DNA of 64,000 bases from Piscicola geometra (Eukaryota; Annelida; Clitellata; Hirudinida; Piscicolidae). Each line of letters starts with the position of its first letter. The stretch's first letter is position 1. A model generated the notes under the pieces. That model did no database searches, was not told the DNA's origin, and saw nothing but the letters and a program-made list of their open reading frames with translations. The stretch is from positions 5,107,120-5,171,119 of the forward strand of contig OX030962.1 in assembly GCA_943735955.1 (NCBI GenBank), in the 5' to 3' direction. Positions 41,219-52,500 of the stretch are shown here, one piece after another. A program made the position numbers and the translations under genes.

Positions 41219-44200
41219 ATGTTCCTTGACTTGCTAGGCTATTTGCTAACTTATTCTGTCGTTGGTCTGCTTATTTTTGTCGTTATGAATTTTCTGATCA
41301 GCTCTTCAAACGACGACGACAAAAATAGACTGCAACACGATGACAACGATGCTGGCTGCAGCACAGTTGATTCTAAGGTTGAAACGGTCTCTAGGGATGA
41401 TGCCAAAGCTGGAAGTGAGAGTGTGTCTTACTGGAGCTTTCCAAGCAAGACGGACACTGAGCCAGAGGCTGACACTCTGTCGAGCAAGTTTGAGTTTTGC
41501 AGCGTAACGTGCCTCACAAGTATCTCTGATGATGAGGGGACGATGGAAAGAAAGAAAAGAAAATGTGGAATTAGAAGGAATGATGATGATGGTGAAGTAG
41601 ATGATGGTAATGATGATGGTAGTCTGGATGGATTCAACCTGAGTTTTAATAGTTTAGACGCGTTAAATGATAACCTTGAAGGAGATTTGAAAATCTTAAA
41701 GTCCTCGAACGGCATGGATCGTGCTTTTGAATGTCGTTCGGAAAACGCTCTGTTCACCTACGAACCAATCAGCGATCACTTCGAACACGAGGCGAGCGTC
41801 AAAGCTGGCATCTTGTTCAAGAAATTCAATGAAAGTTTTGAAGAAATCAACGTAAATAGTTGCAATAATGGTGGCTGTAGAGAATTCGCTGGTGTTATAG
41901 GAGATTGTGGAGGTGCCTCTGAAGGCAATGTAAGGGGTGAAAAGTGTTTCGACGAATGCGTGAGTGGCGCTGCCTTGACACAAGAGTGCTTTTCAAGAGT
42001 TTCAACGTATAGAAACAACAAAGGTGGCAACAATTCAGAGCTTAATGATGACAGAGAAAGTATACGTCGTCGTAGAAACAGCATCGGTGCTAGGAAAGAG
42101 GTGGGTATCCATCTCCCAGACAAAAAAGAAAAAATGGACGGTAAAAAAAGTAAAAAAGGCTTAATTGGGAAGATAAACTTTAAAAACCGTGAAAGATTAA
42201 AAATGAAAAAATGCCAAGTTTCACCAGAAAAGGGTAGTTTTGATTACTTCATTGAGCCTTCCGAGAAAGAACTCGCAGATGCGGGAAAACAAAAGAAAGA
42301 AAAATTTAGAAAAAATAATAATGGGAAAAGTGCTGTGAACTGCCAGGAAAATCCTATTTATGACTATGCAAAAAAGACTGAATCGGAAAATGAAAAAAGA
42401 AATGTTAATAATGACAACAACATGATTCCAAATAATATGGTGAGCAGATTTTTTTCTAACCATAATTTTTCAATAGAGCTTTATAGGGAAGAAAAAGAAT
42501 CAATCATGAGGCTGAATAACAAAATTAACGATAATCACAAAAAGAACAGAAACATCAGCAAAAGCAACAACAACATACATCAAAGCGATTTAGAAAACCA
42601 ACACATGCACAACACTTACAACTTCACATACGGCAACAACTACAGCTCCAGCATCCACAACAACAACAATGTTGACAACAATTCTTGCCACAGCAACAAC
42701 CACAACAACAACAACAACAGTAGCGACTCTCTCCTTCTTGGCTACTATCGAAATTTCCTGCAGCGAAAAGCCTTCCACGCCTCAGTGCTTCCCCTTTACA
42801 ACGCGAGAGTTTTTGGCGCTTGTGGAATAAAAGAACCCCACTCGAGCAACACCGAACAACAACAGCAACAACAACAAAACCACGAGCAACAACACCAGAA
42901 GCAAATTTATCTGCAGGAGCTGCAACAACAACTCAAAAAGAAGCTAATCTACCAACAAGAAAGAGAACAAAAGTTGAACTTACAACAAAAACAACACTAC
43001 ATTCTTCAGCAACAACAAAAACAACAACTACGTCATCATGCTAACCAAAACAACAACAATAAAACCCACAACCAGGACAACAAAGCAAACAACTCCAAGG
43101 AAACCACACAAGTTCACACGTCCTCCAGGCCCCGTAAAGGCGCCATTGCGTCATCGTCACGTGCCTTGACCAGCGAAGACACTAAATCGATCAGCGCAAA
43201 TAATGCAGCGCTTTTTTGTTTTCCGTGTTTAGATTCACTTTTAGCCGGATGTCGAAGTCTTTTGAGGTTTCAGAACTTGAAGCGTCCATACGGCAGAAGG
43301 TCGAGAGTGTCGGTGTGTCATCAGACCAGAAGTGTTAGTTGTATCGAACTTGATCAAAACAACAACAACAACATAAACAACAATAACATTAACAACAATA
43401 ACATCAACAAAATCAACAACAACAACAATCAGAGCGATAATAAAAGCAAAGACACTAGTATCAGAGTCGACTTCAGAAGAAGCAATAACGATGCTCGTAA
43501 CTCGGAAGCAACAGTCGATAAGAACTCTTGGTCGCCATCAAACCGCAGAAAGGAAAAGCATCTCGAGACGAAAAAACAAAAGACGCCAGCGATGGAAAAG
43601 TGCCATAAACATTCTTTCGCCACTCCTTTCATCTTCACCACCAGCTTTTCGGCATCAACAACAACTGGTCCTGAAGATTATTGTTATTACCATGGTGATG
43701 AGACTGCTAACAACAACAGCAACGGCAGTAACACGAGCAACGATTTTCGAAACGATTTAGAAAAAGAAACTTCGTTTTTAAAAAGTGGACTGAACAAAAA
43801 CAAAAAGTTCTGGCAACTGACCGAGTGTTTGTTCCTCGGCGGCAAACATTGCGCCTCGGACGCTCACTTCCTCTGCCGAGTCTCCATTAGCGGCTTAGTG
43901 GTTCTTCGCTGTATCGAAAACAATCCAATTCCTGAAACGTCAAACAACGGCGACTCCCACGATCAATCAACGCCTCAAAGCAAACCACAAAATAAGCCTT
44001 CAAAACCTCCCACCACGCCATCAACCCTCCCACACGACTCGCCCATCACGACGCTAAGGTGCGTATGCCCCTCTCACGTCACCTCACGCCACAACAGGTC
44101 TGCCCTCCGTGTCGATCTGACGGGCTACAGTCTAAGCGAGGTGGGGAAAAGTTCATTTTAAAATCTAATTTCAAATAAATATTTGATAGTTTTTTTTATT

Positions 44201-46268
44201 TATTTTGATAGTTTTTTTATTTATTTTGATAATTATTTTATTTAAAAGATCATGTTAGAGAACATTTAGAGATGTTTTTTTACACTTTTTTTAGAGATAT
44301 TTTAAAGATATTTATCAACTTATTTAGAGATATTAAAAAATATTTTCCTACTAAATGGAAACATTTTAAAAGCTTTTTTACCACCTGTTTGTTGCTTAAT
44401 TTGACTTTCATTTTAAGCAACTTTCCATTCATTTGCACTGTTATCAATCTTCCTTATTTCATCGTTCATTTAGCTTCTAGTCGTGAAACTGTGAATTTGT
44501 TTATTCATTATCTTCTTCTTTTTTCGTTTAGTCATCCATCTGCCCATCCATCCATTCTCATTTCCATTCGTCCATTCTCGTATATCCATCACCCATCTAT
44601 CTACAAACCAACCCTCTCGGCTTATAATTGACAATGAAGCTTTACTATAGTTTATGTTTTCAAAAAGCGGAAATAAATAAATCTTTTTTTAAAATATATA
44701 TTTTTAATATTTTCTCCACCCTCTTCTACATAGCCTCCACTACTATCTTGCTCAATCTTTACCATTCCACTTCCTCACCATCTGACTTTTATTTTCCGTT
44801 CTACTCCTTCAACAATCTCATGGTCTGCGTCTGTTAGGCCGTGAAGAATAAAAAATATAATTTTTTTCCTTTTTCATTATCTTCCACGATCTTTTTCCCC
44901 CCAAAACTTTACCAGGTGCAAGGGTCCTTCAGCGAGATCAACAGGTTCATAAGAGGTTTCAAGATGAGGCAGAAAAAAGTGATGATCATCAATGAGGATG
45001 ATGATGATCCTGGTAATCATCAGGGTGATGATGATGATCCTAGTGATGATCGTGGTGATGATGATGATGATAATTGGATTAGTAAGGGTCGTTGTGGTAG
45101 TGGAGGTGAGAGTGATAAAAGAAATGGTGGTGGGGGTGGATGTGTTGGAGAAGTAAAAAATGAAACTGAAAATGAAAATGAAAAAGATGAAGTATTCAGT
45201 GATCCTTTGGTTGATGGTGATAGGTTCATGATGGAAAAAGAGGGGAGTGGTGTAGATGGGGAGAAGTGGGAAGAATGTTACGGCAGTAGTGTCGATAGAG
45301 AGTCGGGGAACAAATCTAGAAAGAAGTCAACAATAAGCCCAAAAGACACCTCAAAGTCTTATTTTAACTTTAGTGAAAACATAGCAAATGAAGAAGACTC
45401 AACTTTGAGAAGTGACGAAGAAGATTATGTTTCTCTTGAGAATATTTATATAAAGATCGATGAAAAGGATCAACAATATTTCTACAACCACGCATTTGAG
45501 AGAGAGTTGGACTGTGAAAACAATAACTTGGAAAGAGTTAACTCTGAAGCAAATTCTGGATCTTCTATAGCAAAGCAGAAAAAGTCAATACATCCCTCAA
45601 GACCCCCTCCTCCTAGATTGACACTCCAACTAACTCCTTCTGCTCCGCCCATCAAAACGATTCCACCAAGACCACAGCAACCTCCAAGTGTTCACTACTC
45701 ATCTTTCAGAGTTTCAAATTCGAAACCTCCACATTCAAGCGTAAAGAAACCAACTCCCGCAAAACCACCATTACCGGCAAAAAGATTGAAAAGCAAAAAC
45801 ACTGAAATTGAGTCAAAAACTTCAGTAGATCAAGGCCATCTAGCTTGTGAAATGCATGCGGCTTCAGATGCAAAATTCTTTTCCACACAACCTCTTTCCA
45901 TCCCAAAGAATGTTTCACTTCCATCTCAACAGCCTCCACGCCCCAAACCACCATCCTTACCAGTTGCAAAATCAGCAAGAACAACTTTTAAACCTTATCT
46001 CCTTCCTCCAAACAGACCACCAAAGCCACTGCTTACTCCAAGCCTCAGACCTTCGACCAACCCATCTCTCCCAAACGACACTCTATGCGTCTTGGTGGCT
46101 TTACAGTACCTCATATCTAGTGACGGGATGTCTTTCGAGCAAGCTGTAGGCTCATTCGTTGCGGCAAAGTACCCACTAAGACTCAGCAAGGCAGCCGTGG
46201 CACTGCTCGAACACCTCTCTGAGAACAGAAGTTTCGAGAAGGGCACTGAAAGTCCCATCCTGATTTAG
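41219..46268 (+). CDS. Membrane-anchored dual-specificity-phosphatase-like protein, probably catalytically dead, 2 exons
   Basis: Exons 41219-44140 and 44916-46268 join in phase 0, giving 1424 residues. Residues 5-27 are a hydrophobic membrane segment, so the rest is probably cytosolic. Residues about 30-860 are low complexity (Asn- and Gln-rich, basic). A dual-specificity phosphatase fold then appears in pieces: QLTECLFLGGKHCASD with SGLVVLR (about 865-905), a Pro-rich insert, LRVDLTGYSLSE plus GSFSEINRFIRGF across the intron, and KKVMIIN (994-1000). The helices that normally follow the catalytic loop (LCVLVALQYLISSDGMSFEQ, then LSKAAVALLEHLSE) come only at about 1362-1412. Between them lie about 360 residues of acidic and Pro-rich sequence. 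The HCxxGxxR catalytic loop is absent: N1000 falls where the Cys is expected, and I find no CX5R in the protein. It is nearest in layout to the DUSP14/18/21 group. The phosphatase relationship is inferred from aligned motifs. Confidence 0.72.
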
Positions 46269-49200
46269 ACTGAATTGGAGTGTTTTGGAGCGTTCAATCT
46301 GTTTTAAAAAACTTTTAAAGTTTGAGAATTTAATTAGAAAAGAAGCGTTAACTTTTTTGGTTTAAATTAGTGGGCCACTGGTAGGGAAAAAGTAGAATAG
46401 AAGTTGATGAGAGTGTGAAAAAGTGTATAATAAGAATCATCGAAGACTCTTCAGATTAGGAAAAACAAAACAATATTTAAAAGTTTTTTCCTTGAAAGTC
46501 TCGTTAGCAAATTGATTTAGCCTTGAGAAGTATGAGTAACATTAAAAAGGCGCCAACCCAGTTAGCCTCTAGACCCGGAAAAGAAATTGCTTTGATTTTT
46601 TAGAGTAAGATTGCATTTGATCGTTGTTGCTGTGGCTAATGTTTAAAGACTCGGCTTTTGATGTACTTGATTTGACGTGTGGAACTGCAATTAATAAGCT
46701 CGTGTTTTCAAGAATTGTAACATGATTTTGTAAGATTTGATGATTTTAGAGATTAAACCCAGTTTATTGAATTCAAAATTAAGAAAAATTTAAAAATATC
46801 AAATTCACTTTTCATAGATATTTGTTCGGCTTGTAATCAAGTATTTCAAAATATATATAAAATAAATAAATATATTTTGGACACTTAAGCTCTAAGTAAC
46901 ATGCAATACATCATAAATAAATAGAAAATGTCAAAAATATGTGCAATATTTGCAATATATTGTTTGAATTGAGTGATGGAAAAGTGGTGTTAGAGCACCA
47001 TTTAAAGTCTATCTTCGTAAAAATATTCAATTTTTTAATTGAGTTTGTGAAACCACATTATATTTAAAATACATATTTGGAATTGTAAAACTCTGATTTT
47101 CAAGAATAAAAGATTGGAAAAAATATGTTTATATGGAGTTCAATAGCGAAAAAAGGTCTATAAAAATAAACTTTCGATACTCAAACATTGTTATCCATTT
47201 TTAGCGAAATTATTTTTCGTGAAAACTAATCGATCGAAACAATTATAAAAACGAACTAAATGAAGTCGACAGGTACATGCAATTGTGGAGCTCATTGCAT
47301 AACTATTCATAAAATATATTCGGATGTTTTTCAGGCTTTGTCATTCAGTTCAAATCCATAATCTGTCTTACGCTATCGGGTCTGAAGCTAATCCATCATC
47401 GAAATGGAAGAAAACAAGAATCCTACAACCAAATTTCTGAACAAGAAGTAATTATTAAACGGAAAAAGTTTATCCAATTTAAATTCAATAGTTTCTCTAT
47501 TGTCGCATTTCAAATAAAATAAAATCGCACAAATTCTTTCTCCCATAATCGACAATGAAAAGTTAAAACGCTAAAAAGTGGAAGTATAAAAACTATTCAG
47601 ATCAATTTTTCCGAAATAATTTTTTCTCATAAAAAATTAATCTTTCTCTTAATCAGAATGAATGATTATAGAGATCAGTGGAGGTCACGGGCTTGCATGA
47701 CCAGAGCCTATGCGATGGACCGCAAGTCATCGAGAAGTGATGAAGATTGCAAAACTCAAAACGAAACTTTTATTTTTTTAATTTTACGTTTATTAGCTTT
47801 TGAAAAAAAATTGTATTTGTTTATTTAACTTAAAGTTATGTATTTAACAAATGTATTTCACTAATGTATTTTATTTTTTACCGAACGAACGCTTTATAAT
47901 TTTTGGAAAAGGTTTTGTAAAAAAAGCTGTGCACAGAGGTTAAATGAGAATGTATTGTGGCATTCAGGAGAAAAAGAATTTATGGAATATCAGATTGGAT
48001 TTTCCCGTACGAATGTCTGAGAGTTCAAACTATTTACAAAGTTGATGCACTTGAAATTACAGTAATCAAAACGAATCTTTCAAGTCCAATAAGATAAATT
48101 AATTACATTTTGATTTTGATTTTAAAACATTATAGTAATGCAATAAACATACATTTTTCATGTAATTTATAAAAAAAATAGTAAAATGAAATATATTTTC
48201 TCTGAAGAAAAATGTATTAAAAATATATATTCAATAATCTAATCTCTTCTAGTTTTGGAACATCGTCCAATATAAAGAGATAAGTTATTACTCCTTTCAA
48301 GCGAATCTAAAAGTATATCCATTATAAATTCTCAATTTTACTTGCTTCTTCTGTACATTAGAAGCTATACATGTAGGTAGATAAATAACCTAGGACGAAA
48401 GCTTAAATGGGTTTCACGACCTGACCATAAAGCTACTTTCTTTATTATGACTTTCTTTCAAAATACTTCAAGCCATTTTCCCGTTTTAAAAACAAATTTA
48501 AAAAACTATAAAACCCCATGAAAACTTCACTTAATTTAAAAAAATGAACATTAAATGTATTTTGAAATTGTAATTTAGTTTTATCGAAATGCATATCTTC
48601 TCTCTACTCTGGTGGTACGTGCTTCGTTCATATAGAGCTTCTTTTGGCTTCATTTCAAGCAGAAAAAATACATTTTTCACAATTTTAGTCCAAAATGCTT
48701 TTCCCAACGTCTCTTCAACACCACCAGACTCAGCAGCACAGGGCTACATTATGAAATAATGAAAAAGAGTTTAAGCTTCTTCTAATATTCCTATTTGTTT
48801 GCATCATTTTCGTATCGATCCCCATGAAAGGTTTGTGATTTTCCAGTGCATGCATACGGTATTGCATTGCACACCTCCCAGCGTCCGACAGTTGCGAATC
48901 TTCGTTTAAGCAATTATCTCGATTGACTCACCAAAAGTATGTGTCAATTAGGAGCGCTTGTTCTTTATGAAGTCCGAATTTGCTCGAATGATTTCGATAA
49001 CACATTAATTGATTTATTCCATTTCATCCTCACGAATCGAGGTTCAGTTACGAGTAATTGAATGTTTTGATGACGATCGTCGCAGTAACAAAGAAACTTG
49101 TTGTATTCGCACTCCATCACTTTGCCATATTAAAGCTCTCTCTAATCCGATTTGAAGCGATTTTATTTCTTCCTTTTTTAGTTCTAATATTTCTTTTTTC

Positions 49201-49508
49201 ATTAAACTGAAACAAAACTTTTTAAATGCTTTAACTTTTCAGAAATAGGTTTTCCTTCAATCCAAAATTTGATACTTTTTTCTTTTTACCTTTACAACCA
49301 CAATTTTACATTTATGTTTTCACTACAGGCACTATCACCACCAACTCTACTACTGTTTTTACTTTCACTCTCATCACTAACACATCTATTAATTCACCAT
49401 TCTCTCACCAAAAGTACCATCACCTTTCACACCATTACCTACTACAAACACTTTTCCAATACTCCTATCATACTTCTTTACCCCCACCATTTTATCCTCT
49501 CAACCTCT
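46269..49508. other. Gap between convergent genes
   Basis: AT-rich sequence with no supported gene. It should include the 3' untranslated region of the phosphatase-like gene on the left and that of the receptor on the right. Open frames at 49269-49655 overlap the last receptor exon on the other strand and have no recognisable content. Confidence 0.55.
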
Positions 49509-52500
49509 TCACTTCACCATGGGTCTCTTACGGACAGAGAATTTGGGCAATCTTTTTTTGTGCACTTTTCCGATGATTTTTCGCTTGTCTATGCACCTTC
49601 CCAGCAGCATCTGTGCAAACGCCAGCCTTTCAGCAGGGTTTTGTTGGAAGGTTAGTGTAAAATGTGGTGATTTAAAAAAATTAATTAATGAATATTTATA
49701 ATGTAAAAATATATTTGTGGAAGTTTCATGAGTTTTTAAATTCAAATATAGAAAAAATATTTATTATAAAATCACCCTTCAATGAAACTATGAAAATTGT
49801 ATTAAAATGCGAGAAATATTCAGATTATAAATGTGAACATTCTCGAAACCTGAAGTCAGGGTTGAAGATGGTGTAGATGACTGGGTTGATGAGTGAGTTG
49901 AGGTAGCCCAGCCAGAGGGCCAGCGAGGAGATGATGGGAGGGGTGTAGCAGAGCTCAGGACAAAACGGAGTGAGAAGAGCTAATATAAAGAAAGGGAGCC
50001 AACAAACAACAAACGTTCCTGTGATTATAGCCAAGGTCCGGGCTGCCTTTCTCTCTCTTTTGGTCTCCCTCTTTTCTCTCGCCTTTTCTTCTGCGCTTTT
50101 GGGCGTTTTGATAGGCGCAATGCTTTGGAGAGAAAGTTGGAAAAATGGTTTTGAAGGATTCAACTTCGGCGTGGACCGCTGTTGCAGTGACAGCGCGTTT
50201 GGGATGTACTTCTGGTCTTGAGACAAAAGCAAATGTTTTTCAGGATGTGCAGGTGGTTTATTCTGTTGAAAGAGGCTCAGAGCTTCTGAGTTATCCTGCT
50301 TCAGTTTTGAGTTTTCTGCTGAAATTGCAGACATTGATTTGGAATTGGATAAAGATGGAAAATGTTTGAGTTGGTTGATTGGTTTTATGTTCAGATGATC
50401 ACTCTTTATGGCGGTTTCATTGCTTTTTCGAGGCTCTTTTGTATCAGTCTTTTCATTATGCGTTGCATTCATTCGTGTAGTCGAAAAATAATTGTTGGTG
50501 CAGTTTGCGTCATTATTATTCAAATCTCCGTCTTTTTCTCCCTTCTTTTTTCCATCTACTTCTTTATTTCTTGCATTCACATCCAAGCAACTCAAGCTTT
50601 TTAGTGCATCTAAACCTCCGCGTGTAGGAAATGGTTTAAGGAAGTCTGAGAGCTTTTGACTTCTTTTAATTTTTTGCATCACTTCTTTTTTGCTTCCTGA
50701 ATTACTTTCAACGTCAGTTACGTTCACTACGGGCGACAAACAGTCCGAACCAGAAACGATATATATACTTTTTGGGCATACTTTCAAACGAAGGAGGTTT
50801 GAAGGGTCTTTAGGGTTTTCACATTCATTATCGAGATCGCCTTTCTCAGAAACAATATCCGACTTCGCAAACAAGTCTATGTATATAAGATTTTCTGAGT
50901 TTTGACTGCATTTTTCTGGAGAAATAGACGTGGCGTGTGGTGAGCCAGCTTTACTCTGTGCTGCTGTTATTAACGGTGTAGACGAAAGAAGAGAAACTGA
51001 AATGAGCGGCTGTGTGGAGGGCTGATTTTCACTTATCTCAATTTCATTTTCAGTTTTGTCGTCATATTCCGTTTTTTTCTTGTGGTTTGGGATGGTTGTG
51101 AGTTTAATATCTGGTAGAATGAGCGATTTCCCAGAGAACGAAGTGGTCTTGGCGTTTAGAGAACTTCTCGAAAACAACTTCATTTTTTTTTCTTTAAAAA
51201 CCGCAAAAAATTCACTTTTGACGACGTTGCGTATTTTAGGAGAGTTGTTGCTATGGTCTGCGCAAGAGACATTATCATCGTTATGGATGCCATTATAACC
51301 GCCGTCATTAATTCCGAAGTTATTATGATTATTACTTTTATGATTACCATAATCATTATAATCATTAAGATTTTCAACGCTGTTCTTCTTATTTATGTTT
51401 ATATCATGGCTTTGGGGCCTTCTATTATAAAGGCAGTCCAATTCGTTCAATTTCAAATTAAAGCACTTTTCGGAATAAACTGTTGTTACGCCACCTCTGG
51501 CCTCCAGCCTCAACGAATCATTAAACAGGTTTTTCGATTTCGTTTTCTGGAGCTTTCCAACTATGCCTTTTTTCTCATTTCTATCTTCTAAAACATTTTT
51601 CTTCACGTTCTCATTTGTCGAAATAGCTTCACTTCGAATCACAGAATCAACATCAATTCCAATTGTAGTGGTATTTTTTCGTTGGAGTGTTTCTAAAATA
51701 GCCGATCCATCTTTATCTGGTATGTTCAAAGGTGGTTCTGTTTCAAGGGTTGAATTTAATAAGGCACCTGATGGTTGAGGAGAGTTGCTGTTGCAGGCAG
51801 TGACGTGGCTGTTTGTGGGGTCGACTTGGTCATTCCCATTGTTTGAAGAACTGCTCATTTTTTCGTTTAAGTTTTTTTCCACTGTAATCGTGGTGTCTGA
51901 ATTGGCAATAGTTATCTCGTTGGAGGCTTCAGCATCGATCTGATGCTTTTGTCGCTCTTGAGTGAAGTCCAACGAAGAAGAGTAATTGCAGACTTTATTG
52001 ATCTTCGTATCTTGCTTGTGCAAGGGGTCGTTTTTGGTATTGATTGATTGAATTTGGTCTATTTTGAATTTATTTGTGTCAAAATGATGTTTTCTTTCTT
52101 GAGCGACACTTTCTTGTGGATAATGAGTCAATTCATCTGGTTCATCATTGCAATCTTGTTGTTTTTGTGGTTGAAAATGTTTTTGAGATTGTTGAGGTTG
52201 TAAATGCTGGTCTATGAAGTTGTTTTTGCTTTTTTCTAAAAGCTGTGGTGCCGTTGAAATTTGAGTGAGGTGGGTATTTGTGGGTGTTTGTGACGTGCCA
52301 GTTTGCAAATCATTAGCGTTCTGACATCTCCCACTTGGCATCCTATTTCTTTCCTGGCATTTACGACTCTCATATTTAGAAGGAATTGTGTTTTGGAGTG
52401 TTTTATTGACGGCTTTTGATGAGCCATGACTACCCGTAGTTTTGATTGTATTGCCATACGGCATTTTCACCAGTCTTTTGCTTTCTCGCGGTAATGATTT

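Noticed and set aside
45425..45465. ITAM in the phosphatase-like protein (YVSL and YIKI)
   Set aside because: The spacing between the two YxxL/I-type motifs is 3 residues, not the 6-8 required; kept only as a possible SH2-binding site.
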